8,250 nucleotides of DNA from NCBI GenBank assembly GCA_013042925.1, contig JABDPH010000114.1:1-8250 (forward strand). Reading direction: 5' to 3'. The notes beneath the pieces were generated by a model. It made no database searches, was not told the origin of the DNA, and worked only from the letters and a program-made list of their open reading frames with translations. The position numbers were made by a program, and so were the translations under genes. Shown here piece by piece: positions 1 through 5,968 of the stretch. The DNA is from Eudoraea sp. GTDB lineage: Bacteria > Bacteroidota > Bacteroidia > Flavobacteriales > Flavobacteriaceae. Every line of letters starts with the position of its first letter. Within the stretch, counting starts at the first letter, position 1.

Positions 1-258
1 TATTACCTGGGTTATTGCGATCCTGTTTTGGAAAAATACGCTTTAGAAAATTCATACGATCTTTACCTGCTTACTTCCATAGATATTCCCTGGGAAAAAG
101 ACGATCTTAGGGATAAACCTAATGAACGCGAACATATGTTTCTTTATTTTAAAGAAACATTGGAAAAGTATAAGAAGAATTTCGTTATTTTAAATGGCGA
201 TAATCAAAAAAGGCTTGCGCTTGCCACCAAATTTATCGATAAATTACTGGATACATGA
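1..258 (+). CDS. NadR-like nucleotide kinase / AAA ATPase, C-terminal part (5' end outside window)
   Basis: The reading frame is open from the first base and ends at TGA 256-258, giving 85 residues of the C-terminus; the start and the P-loop lie upstream of the window. The segment DIPWEKDDLRDKPNERE matches the lid region of the ribosylnicotinamide-kinase domain of NadR (family consensus roughly DVPWVADGLRD-P-RE), which phosphorylates nicotinamide riboside with ATP in NAD salvage. Flavobacteria carry stand-alone proteins of this type of about 180-200 residues, so roughly the last 45% is present. The stop overlaps the start of the DUF4301 gene in an ATGA, which implies translational coupling. 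The family assignment is good. The real substrate cannot be told from this fragment, because the Walker A region and any adenylyltransferase domain are not visible. Confidence 0.85.
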   Translation, partial: YYLGYCDPVLEKYALENSYDLYLLTSIDIPWEKDDLRDKPNEREHMFLYFKETLEKYKKNFVILNGDNQKRLALATKFIDKLLDT

Positions 259-1796
259 TTGAGTTTTCACCAAGGGATTTACAACAACTACAGGAAAAAG
301 GAATCTCAAAAGAAAAGGTTCTGGATCAGATAGAGACATTTAAGGAGGGGATACCATTTGTAAGATTAGAAAAGGCCGCAATAGTTTCAGATGGGATTAC
401 AAAATTGACCAAGGCCAGAGAGAAAAAATTGGTTAGTAAGTTCGAAGAATTAAATAGACTTTTAAGTTTAGTGAAATTTGTTCCGGCTTCTGGCGCGGCA
501 TCAAGGATGTTTAAATCGCTCTTTAACTTTTTAGAGCATTATGATCCGGGCAGCGAAAGTGTAGATGCCTATATAGAGAGATTAAATGATACCGATTTGA
601 AGACCTTTTTCAAACAAATTAGTAAATTTCCTTTTTATGAGATTGTTCAAAAACGTATAAAAAATAAAGCTGGTTCGGGTAATGACATCAAAAATCTTTT
701 TGTAAGTGAAATGTTGCGGGAAGATTGTCTCAATTACGGTTTTTATCCAAAAGGACTTTTACCCTTTCATAATTACGGGAAATTTACTGCCACTCCTTTC
801 GAGGAGCATTTAAAGGAAGCTTCGGCATATGCTGCGGTAAACAATAAAGCAAAATTGCACTTTACCATTTCTGAGCAACACCATTCCTTTTTTAATGAAG
901 AATTTAAAACTGCAGGACCAAGGGTATCAAAAGCGACAAAAACAGAATTTGAGGTTACTTATTCTAATCAAAAAGCTTCTACAGATACAATAGCAGTTAC
1001 CCTGGATAATGAACCGTTTAAGAAGGATGATGGTTCAATGTTATTCAGACCCGGCGGACATGGAGCGCTTATTGAGAATTTAAATGAGCAAAATGCGGAT
1101 ATTATTTTTATTAAAAACATAGATAATGTAGTCGTTCCTAAACACGAAGCTGAACTTGCAACTAGCAAAAAAGTACTTGCCGGGTTGCTTCTGGAAGTAC
1201 AGCAAAAAGCATTTGCCTATGCCGATCAGTTAGATAGAAATGATATTACCGGCGAACAGCTGCATGAAATTAAAACATTTTTAGAAAATGACCTGAATGT
1301 GAGGTTTTTGGATAGTTTTTCGAGTTTTAGCATCTCAGAGCAGTTGGAAATATTAAAAGATAAAATAAACAGACCCATTCGTATTTGCGGGATGGTTAAG
1401 AATGAAGGAGAACCGGGCGGTGGTCCTTTTTGGATTAGGGATGCCCATGATCATATTTCACTACAAATCGTAGAATCTGCACAAATAGATAGCTCAGATG
1501 AAGGCCAGATGACTATTTTAAAAAATTCTACACATTTTAATCCGGTTGATATTGTGTGCGGCGTAAGGAATTTTAGGGGTGAGAAATATAACCTTTTGAA
1601 CTTTGTTGACACCAAACAAGGTTTTATTACTCTAAAAACACAAGATGGCAAAGAACTAAAGGCTCTTGAATTACCGGGCCTTTGGAATGGCGCAATGGCC
1701 TTTTGGAACACAATATTTGTTGAAGTTCCCTTACTTACTTTTAATCCGGTAAAAACGGTTAATGATCTCCTAAAACCTACCCATCAGCTTACTTAA
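255..1796 (+). CDS. DUF4301 family protein, possible nucleotidyltransferase fold
   Basis: This 513-residue soluble protein has no signal peptide or membrane segment, and its length is normal for the Bacteroidota DUF4301 family, which has no assigned function. It starts at ATG 255, overlapping the upstream kinase stop. Several short motifs resemble the UDP-sugar/UDP-HexNAc pyrophosphorylase group: VPASGAASRMFK (residues 76-87) in the place of the glycine-rich nucleotide loop, PKGLLPFH (165-172), a strand followed by EQHH (207-210), FRPGGHGAL (264-272, compare PPGHGD) and FIKNIDNVV (285-293, compare the N-I-D-N motif). They occur in the same order as in those enzymes. A C-terminal region of about 130 residues contains GMVKNEGEPGGGPFW (379-393). 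The DUF4301 call is firm; nucleotidyltransferase chemistry is inferred from motifs only. Co-expression with a NadR-like kinase suggests nucleotide or sugar-nucleotide metabolism. No clear terminator follows; the next 100 bases lead into the riboswitch promoter. Confidence 0.9.
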   Translation: MIEFSPRDLQQLQEKGISKEKVLDQIETFKEGIPFVRLEKAAIVSDGITKLTKAREKKLVSKFEELNRLLSLVKFVPASGAASRMFKSLFNFLEHYDPGSESVDAYIERLNDTDLKTFFKQISKFPFYEIVQKRIKNKAGSGNDIKNLFVSEMLREDCLNYGFYPKGLLPFHNYGKFTATPFEEHLKEASAYAAVNNKAKLHFTISEQHHSFFNEEFKTAGPRVSKATKTEFEVTYSNQKASTDTIAVTLDNEPFKKDDGSMLFRPGGHGALIENLNEQNADIIFIKNIDNVVVPKHEAELATSKKVLAGLLLEVQQKAFAYADQLDRNDITGEQLHEIKTFLENDLNVRFLDSFSSFSISEQLEILKDKINRPIRICGMVKNEGEPGGGPFWIRDAHDHISLQIVESAQIDSSDEGQMTILKNSTHFNPVDIVCGVRNFRGEKYNLLNFVDTKQGFITLKTQDGKELKALELPGLWNGAMAFWNTIFVEVPLLTFNPVKTVNDLLKPTHQLT

Positions 1797-1892
1797 TTGA
1801 AGAAGATATGTTTATGATTTAAAAAAGGTTTTACCTGGCTGAGATCCTTGTTAATTTATGGGGTTTTATTATGAAAAATGAAACTACCATCG

Positions 1893-1900
1893 TAAATTTG
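1893..1900 (+). promoter_or_regulatory. Bacteroidota -7 promoter element for the TPP riboswitch transcript
   Basis: TAAATTTG matches the Bacteroidota -7 consensus TAnnTTTG at every fixed position. Transcription would begin about 5-7 bases downstream, near 1905, which is just where the TPP aptamer begins. No good -33 TTG is present at the usual distance, so the assignment rests on the -7 box and its position. Confidence 0.55.
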
Positions 1901-1904
1901 AATC

Positions 1905-2040
1905 ATCTCAAAAGGGGTGCGAATTCCTGAAAAGAAGTATTAAATAGAATAGTATTCGCATAATGCATTTTTTTCAAGACTTTCAGGATAAGCTGAGATT
2001 ATACCCAATGAACCTGGGCAGGTAATGCTGCTAAGGGAGG
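1905..2040 (+). promoter_or_regulatory. TPP riboswitch aptamer (THI element)
   Basis: All conserved words of the TPP aptamer occur in order: GGGGTGC (1914-1920), GCTGAGA (1992-1998), ACCC (2003-2006), AACCTG (2011-2016), GTAATGC (2022-2028) and TAAGGGA (2032-2038). GGGT can pair with ACCC as P2, and GCAG (2018-2021) with CTGC (2028-2031) as P5. P3 is closed by CCTGAAA (1926-1932) pairing with TTTCAGG (1981-1987) and carries about 48 nt inside, far longer than in the compact E. coli thiM aptamer. P1 looks weak: TCTC 1906-1909 against GAGG 2037-2040, with one G-U. Binding of thiamine pyrophosphate is expected to lower expression of the downstream TonB-dependent receptor. The aptamer call is secure from the conserved words; the exact 5' edge and P1 are not. 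Confidence 0.93.
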
Positions 2041-2117
2041 CGAACGTCGCCATTTGGATTTTTTCCTGTTTCTTCAGGAAAAGAAGGAATCAAAAAAATT
2101 AGAATAGAACCCCTTTT
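2039..2117 (+). promoter_or_regulatory. Putative expression platform of the TPP riboswitch
   Basis: Directly after the aptamer is a hairpin GGCGA-ACG-TCGCC (2039-2051), followed by an AT-rich stretch with six T (2059-2064), a weak terminator-like arrangement. Next comes TTTTCCTG (2061-2068) pairing with CAGGAAAA (2075-2082) over 8 bp. ACCCCTTTT (2109-2117), 21 nt before the start codon, is an exact complement of AAAAGGGGT (1910-1918) at the 5' edge of the aptamer. TTCAGGAA (2073-2080) is an exact complement of TTCCTGAA (1924-1931), which overlaps the 5' strand of P3. The two long-range pairings are nested and would exclude the folded aptamer, as expected for a switch. Whether control acts on transcription or translation cannot be decided from sequence. 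Confidence 0.45.
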
Positions 2118-2138
2118 ATTCGTGTAATTGAACAACGA

Positions 2139-4310
2139 ATGAAGGCTATTATCACTATTTTTTTCTTAATTTCTATTGGAGTACATTCTTATGCTCAACA
2201 ACAAGAACCAGATACTACAGCCCTTGAAAAAATAATTCTGGATGAGGTTTTTGTTTCTGCCATACGGGTTACCCAAGAAACTCCTGTCACATTTTCCAAC
2301 CTGGCAAAGGAAGAAATAACACCGAGAAACCTCGGGCAGGATATCCCCATTCTTATGAACTTTTTACCTGCTGTAGTAACAACTTCAGATGCAGGAGCCG
2401 GGGTAGGTTATACAGGTATACGTGTAAGAGGAAGCGATGCTACCCGAGTAAATGTTACTATTAACGGAATACCTTATAACGATTCTGAATCGCATGGTAC
2501 GTTTTGGGTAAATTTACCAGATTTTGCTTCTTCCACAGAAAACCTGCAATTGCAACGCGGAGTAGGAACATCAACAAACGGTGCAGGAGCTTTTGGAGCA
2601 AGTTTAAATATATTGACAGATGCCACCTCTTTGGAAGCCCATGGACAAATTTCCTCTTCCTATGGCAGCTTTAATACGCTGCGCAACAACATTAAGTTTA
2701 GTACAGGATTGTTAAATGAACATGTTGAAATTTCCGGGAGATTGTCCAGAATAACATCCGATGGCTATATTGACAGGGCTTCTTCTGAACTGAATTCCTA
2801 TTTTTTACAGGGCTCTTATATTGATGATAATACCTTAATAAAAGCGCTCCTTTTTGGAGGACACGAAGTTACTTACCAATCATGGTTTGGCATTGATGCA
2901 GAAACACTTGGCACTGATAGAACATTTAACCCGGCCGGGATATATACAGATGAAAATGGTGAGATACAGTTTTATGACAGGGAAGAGGATAATTATAAAC
3001 AAGATCATTTTCAACTACTTTGGAATGAGAAAATATCTCCTTTATGGAGCACCAATGTGGCATTTCATTATACCTATGGACGTGGCTACTTTGAACAATT
3101 CAGAGAGGACGACGATTTTGCAACTTACGGATTCTCACCAATCTTAGTAAACGGAGAATTGGTAAATACTACAGACTTAGTCCGCCGCCGCTGGCTTGAT
3201 AATGATTTTTTCGGAACTGTATTTTCAGCTAAATATGAAAAAGACAAAGTTAACCTTATCATTGGCGGAGGGTGGAATTCCTATAATGGAGATCATTTTG
3301 GTGAAGTAATCTGGGCCCGCTTTGCAGGAAATAGCATGATTAGGGATAGATATTACGATGACGATTCTAAAAAAACAGATTTTAATATGTTTGGAAAAAT
3401 AAACTATGAAATTTCTGAAAAGTGGAGGCTTTTTGGTGACTTACAATTTAGAACTGTTGACTACAAGGCAAATGGTGAAGATACCGGAATTGTGGATGAT
3501 ACGTTTAATTTCTTTAATCCTAAACTTGGGGTTACCTATGATCTCAATACCAAAAATAATTTATATCTCTCCTATGCGGTGGCCAATCGTGAGCCAAACA
3601 GGAATGATTATGAAAATGGCAATCCTAAACCAGAAAGACTAAATGACTTTGAACTGGGTTGGAGGTACGTCTCACCTTCTGTTCAGGTGAGTACTAATAT
3701 TTATTATATGAGGTATAAAGATCAGTTGGTACTAACAGGAGAATTGAATGATGTTGGCGCCCCTCTAAGGGCAAACGTGGGCGACAGTTACCGTCTGGGT
3801 CTTGAAGTAGATGCAAATATGAATATAGGGAAGTACTTTAAATTACAACCAAACATAGCCCTTAGTTCAAATAAAAATATTGATTTTGTTTTTCAGAGAG
3901 ATGGTGAGCTAGAAAACTTAGGAAATACCAATATTGCCTACTCTCCTGAAATAGTGATAGGTAACATTCTTACTTATTTGCCAAATGAACAATTTCAAAT
4001 GTCTTTGCTTACAAAATATGTTGGAAAGCAATTTATGGCAAATATTGATGCCGCAGGCTCTGTTCTTGATAGTTATTCACAAACAGATTTCAATATTCAA
4101 TACACTTTAAATACAAACTCATTCGTAAAAAGTATTGTACTTTCAGGACTGATTAACAATATTTTTGACGCAGAAATTGTATCAAATGGTTACTTTTTTA
4201 CTTTTGATGACGATTTTTCTAATCCGGGAACCATAACCACTATAGAAGGTGCAGGCTATTACCCACAGGCCGGGATAAACTTTCTGCTGGGAGCAACATT
4301 CAATTTCTAA
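2139..4310 (+). CDS. TonB-dependent outer-membrane receptor, predicted thiamine/thiamine-precursor uptake
   Basis: This 723-residue protein imports a ligand across the outer membrane using TonB-ExbBD energy. Residues 1-19 form a signal peptide (hydrophobic IITIFFLISIGV, cleavage after SYA). A TonB-box-like stretch LDEVFVS lies at about 34-40. The plug domain covers about 45-161, with typical YTGIRVRGSDATRVNVTINGIPYND-type sequence. The rest is a 22-strand-type beta-barrel ending in the aromatic LLGATFNF. There is no N-terminal carboxypeptidase-regulatory repeat, so it is not SusC-like, and no SusD follows. The TPP riboswitch just upstream points to thiamine or a thiamine precursor as ligand, like the TPP-regulated receptor reported in Bacteroides (OMR1/OMthi). 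Here the gene stands alone, with no PnuT-type permease or thiamine pyrophosphokinase adjacent. The receptor class is certain; the ligand is inferred only from the riboswitch. Translation starts at ATG 2139 without a Shine-Dalgarno sequence, as usual in this phylum. Confidence 0.93.
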   Translation: MKAIITIFFLISIGVHSYAQQQEPDTTALEKIILDEVFVSAIRVTQETPVTFSNLAKEEITPRNLGQDIPILMNFLPAVVTTSDAGAGVGYTGIRVRGSDATRVNVTINGIPYNDSESHGTFWVNLPDFASSTENLQLQRGVGTSTNGAGAFGASLNILTDATSLEAHGQISSSYGSFNTLRNNIKFSTGLLNEHVEISGRLSRITSDGYIDRASSELNSYFLQGSYIDDNTLIKALLFGGHEVTYQSWFGIDAETLGTDRTFNPAGIYTDENGEIQFYDREEDNYKQDHFQLLWNEKISPLWSTNVAFHYTYGRGYFEQFREDDDFATYGFSPILVNGELVNTTDLVRRRWLDNDFFGTVFSAKYEKDKVNLIIGGGWNSYNGDHFGEVIWARFAGNSMIRDRYYDDDSKKTDFNMFGKINYEISEKWRLFGDLQFRTVDYKANGEDTGIVDDTFNFFNPKLGVTYDLNTKNNLYLSYAVANREPNRNDYENGNPKPERLNDFELGWRYVSPSVQVSTNIYYMRYKDQLVLTGELNDVGAPLRANVGDSYRLGLEVDANMNIGKYFKLQPNIALSSNKNIDFVFQRDGELENLGNTNIAYSPEIVIGNILTYLPNEQFQMSLLTKYVGKQFMANIDAAGSVLDSYSQTDFNIQYTLNTNSFVKSIVLSGLINNIFDAEIVSNGYFFTFDDDFSNPGTITTIEGAGYYPQAGINFLLGATFNF

Positions 4311-4357
4311 AGTTAGTCTGATTATTAATTGAGATCTCCCTACCTCAGTTAGAAATT
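4302..4357. repeat. Inverted repeat between the convergent receptor and lipoprotein genes
   Basis: AATTTCTAA (4302-4310, containing the receptor stop codon) and TTAGAAATT (4349-4357, inside the end of the lipoprotein gene) form an exact 9-bp inverted repeat with a 38-nt spacer. The spacer holds the palindrome GAGATCTC (4331-4338) and a possible inner stem CTGA/TCAG (4318-4321 with 4345-4348). It could act as a weak bidirectional 3'-end structure, but there is no T tract and the stem is AT-rich, so terminator function is uncertain. Confidence 0.35.
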
Positions 4358-4782
4358 ACAACGGATGTTCCATTAAATGAAGTGTTGTAAAACAAAAGGT
4401 CATAATAACGCTCACCGTCATCCGGTCTGTTTAGTTGTTGTCCTGTGAACAGGCTATATTCATAATCGTCACATGAACAAATTACAGTTTGACCATTGAG
4501 ATCCATTGTAGAACATGCGTTTGGAGCATGATTGGGACAACTGGCCTCCCAGGCAAAAAACTCGTCGAAACCTTTATTTATAACAAAAATACCTCTTATT
4601 CCCACACCCTGATTGCCAATGAATATGGCATTACCCGTGTTAGTTAAAGGACTATATAAAGGCAAATTAAGATTAACTTCAAACCTGAATCCAACCTCTA
4701 TTAAATAGGGATTGCGGTTTCCTTGATCTTTGCTGCAAGCCAGCAGTAAAATAAACATTAACCAGAAAGATATTCTTTTCAT
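4345..4782 (-). CDS. Small lipoprotein with degenerate Rieske-like fold
   Basis: This is a 145-residue protein with a lipoprotein signal: basic N-terminus, hydrophobic FWLMFILLLA, and lipobox LLAC with Cys16 as the lipidated residue. The mature part is glycine- and asparagine-rich beta sequence. It contains CPNH (82-85) and, 16 residues later, CSCD (102-105) followed by DYEYSLFTG. This spacing and the closing TG resemble a Rieske [2Fe-2S] domain (CxH, then 15-17 residues, then CxxH). Here, however, the first box has one extra residue and the second ligand His is replaced by Asp105, so a normal Rieske cluster is unlikely. Cys90 and Cys104 are extra cysteines. I recall similar lipoproteins with NRNP after the lipid Cys as common in flavobacteria; their function is unknown to me. 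The gene converges on the receptor gene and diverges from greA, sharing the 4783-5030 upstream region. Confidence 0.8.
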   Translation of the reverse strand: MKRISFWLMFILLLACSKDQGNRNPYLIEVGFRFEVNLNLPLYSPLTNTGNAIFIGNQGVGIRGIFVINKGFDEFFAWEASCPNHAPNACSTMDLNGQTVICSCDDYEYSLFTGQQLNRPDDGERYYDLLFYNTSFNGTSVVISN

Positions 4783-4833
4783 ATAAAGGGATTCAATTCA
4801 GATTGTCGAAAACAAAATTGAACAAAAAATATG

Positions 4834-4841
4834 TATCTTTG
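4834..4841 (+). promoter_or_regulatory. Bacteroidota -7 promoter element upstream of greA
   Basis: TATCTTTG fits TAnnTTTG exactly. The nearest upstream TTG (4818-4820) is 13 nt away, shorter than the usual spacing of about 19, so the -33 element is doubtful. Use of this promoter would give a greA leader of about 185 nt containing the stem-loops at 4846-4978. Confidence 0.5.
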
Positions 4842-4845
4842 CGTT

Positions 4846-4978
4846 AAATCCTCTTTAAAAAAGGGGATTTTCTTATCAGTTAAACCTCATTTTGATGAAA
4901 AATCCCACATAATGTGTTTATCTTAAATTAGTTACATCGAAATGATTGTTTAAACTAATCCTGCGTTTTCGTAGGATT
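4846..4978 (+). promoter_or_regulatory. Structured greA leader with competing stem-loops (possible attenuator or small RNA)
   Basis: Four stems are visible. A: AAATCCTC 4846-4853 with GGGGATTT 4863-4870 (8 bp, one G-U), followed by TTCTT. B: GGGATTTT 4864-4871 with AAAATCCC 4899-4906 (8 bp exact), which excludes A. C: ATTAGTT 4927-4933 with AACTAAT 4953-4959 (7 bp). D: AATCCTGCG 4957-4965 with CGTAGGATT 4970-4978 (9 bp, one G-U, TTTT loop), followed by the T-rich TATTGTTTAA. C and D overlap at 4957-4959. In addition AAATCCT 4846-4852 is exactly complementary to AGGATTT 4973-4979. D looks like a weak intrinsic terminator placed before the start codon. E. coli greA is known to have a terminator in its leader that yields the GraL small RNAs, so an analogous attenuation is plausible. 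It does not match any riboswitch class I recognise. Confidence 0.45.
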
Positions 4979-5030
4979 TATTGTTTAATGATTTTGAGCC
5001 ATTTTTTTGTGTTCAATAAATTATGAAGTT

Positions 5031-5507
5031 ATGAGTACTGTTTCTTATTACACTGCGGAAGGATTAAAAAAACTGAAAGAGGAATTAAACCACCTTAGGG
5101 ATGTTGAAAGACCTAAATCGTCACAGGCAATTGCTGATGCCAGAGACAAAGGGGATCTATCTGAGAACGCTGAATATGATGCGGCTAAGGAAGCACAGGG
5201 TTTATTAGAGCTAAAAATATCTAAACTGGAGGAAACATTGTCTAATGCGAGATTAATTGATGAATCTCAACTAGATACATCTAAAGTATTGGTACTATCG
5301 ACTGTAAAACTTAAAAACCAGCAAAATGGTATGGTATTTAGCTACACTCTTGTAGCTGAAAGCGAAGCCGATTTAAAGACGGGAAAAATTTCCGTTACTT
5401 CACCAATTGGCAAAGGACTACTCGGTAAAGAAGTAGGTGATGTTGCGGAAATAACAGTACCCAACGGGACTCTAAAATTTGATATTCTTGAGATAAGCAG
5501 GAGTTAA
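5031..5507 (+). CDS. greA: Transcription elongation factor GreA
   Basis: GreA binds the secondary channel of RNA polymerase and stimulates cleavage of backtracked RNA, rescuing arrested complexes. The product is 158 residues, the standard length. The N-terminal coiled coil (about 1-75) carries the signature ARDKGDLSENAEYDAA (37-52), with the acidic tip residues Asp42 and Glu45 that hold the catalytic metal. The C-terminal FKBP-like domain contains SPIGKGLLGKEVGD and ends in TLKFDILEI. I chose ATG 5031 (MSTVSYYTAEG), which matches the usual GreA N-terminus. An upstream in-frame TTG at 5007 would add eight residues with no counterpart in the family. The gene sits behind a long structured leader and ahead of a hairpin terminator and a HIT gene. 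Confidence 0.97.
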   Translation: MSTVSYYTAEGLKKLKEELNHLRDVERPKSSQAIADARDKGDLSENAEYDAAKEAQGLLELKISKLEETLSNARLIDESQLDTSKVLVLSTVKLKNQQNGMVFSYTLVAESEADLKTGKISVTSPIGKGLLGKEVGDVAEITVPNGTLKFDILEISRS

Positions 5508-5531
5508 AAGCCTTTAAATCTATATCTTTAA

Positions 5532-5560
5532 TCCTGTCAATATTGATAGGAATTTTATTT
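5532..5560 (+). terminator. Intrinsic terminator after greA
   Basis: TCCTGTCAA (5532-5540) pairs with TTGATAGGA (5543-5551): a 9-bp stem with one G-U and a very short TA loop (it probably opens to four or six bases). The T-rich tail ATTTTATTT follows. It lies 25 nt after the greA stop and 25 nt before the HIT gene, so the HIT gene depends on read-through or on its own promoter. Confidence 0.6.
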
Positions 5561-5575
5561 AACACTTAATTCGTT

Positions 5576-5968
5576 GTGGGGAGTATTTTTACTAAAATAA
5601 TAAACGGAGAGATACCGTCTTACAAAATAGCCGAAGACGATAATTGTTTTGCCTTCCTGGATATTAATCCCAATGCTAAAGGTCATACCCTTTGTGTTCC
5701 AAAGAAGGAAGTAGACAAAATTACGGATATGGAAGAAGCTGACTATTTGGAGTTAATGGCATTTTCCAGAAAAGTAGGTAAGGCTATAGAAGCATCAATA
5801 GACTGTAAAAGGGTGGGCATTACAGTAATAGGTTTGGAAGTACCGCATGTTCATGTGCATCTTATTCCCTTGAATAAAATGGCAGAGGCAACTTTCACTA
5901 CAAAAGTTGATTTATCCCCGGAAGAATTTCAGGAGATTGCCTCAAAGATCCGTTCTAAATTGAAATGA
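5576..5968 (+). CDS. HIT family protein (histidine-triad nucleotide hydrolase/transferase)
   Basis: This 130-residue cytosolic protein belongs to the HIT superfamily, whose members hydrolyse or transfer nucleoside phosphates (Hint/Fhit-like AMP-lysine or dinucleotide substrates) through a histidine nucleophile. The N-terminus MGSIFTKIINGEIPSYKIAED is typical of bacterial Hint proteins. The triad PHVHVHLIP carries His91, His93 and His95, with His93 the expected nucleophile. The glycine/glutamine-rich segment that usually precedes the triad in proteobacterial Hint is replaced by GLEV. The start is GTG 5576: there is no ATG at that position and an in-frame TAA lies at 5567-5569, so no longer start is possible. 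It follows greA in the same direction. Its last 14 bp overlap the end of the convergent zinc-ribbon gene. The physiological substrate is unknown. Confidence 0.93.
   Translation: MGSIFTKIINGEIPSYKIAEDDNCFAFLDINPNAKGHTLCVPKKEVDKITDMEEADYLELMAFSRKVGKAIEASIDCKRVGITVIGLEVPHVHVHLIPLNKMAEATFTTKVDLSPEEFQEIASKIRSKLK

Noticed and set aside
28..258. Separate small gene starting at TTG 28
   Set aside because: The frame is open back to base 1 and the residues before it (YYLGYCDPV) continue the NadR-like kinase, so this is a partial gene and not a short one.
968..1711. Antisense open frames (968-1168 and 1451-1711) inside the DUF4301 gene
   Set aside because: They are opposite a well-supported conserved coding sequence, have no recognisable motif and no initiation context.
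1823..1840. Terminator after the DUF4301 gene
   Set aside because: Only a 4-bp AGGT/ACCT hairpin without a T tract is present; it is too weak to call.
2854..3642. Second-frame open stretches (2854-3147, 3406-3642) inside the receptor gene
   Set aside because: The receptor frame is continuous with conserved barrel sequence across both; the alternative products show no domain.
4813..4820. Minus-strand CAATTTTG as -7 box of the lipoprotein gene
   Set aside because: The first consensus T is missing and no -33 TTG is found at a suitable distance on that strand.
5007..5030. Longer GreA start at an in-frame TTG
   Set aside because: It would add eight residues (MCSINYEV) not found in the family; ATG 5031 gives the standard 158-residue protein beginning MSTVSYYT.
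5523..5530. TATCTTTA as promoter of the HIT gene
   Set aside because: It lacks the final G of the -7 consensus, and a start about 6 nt later would fall inside the greA terminator stem.
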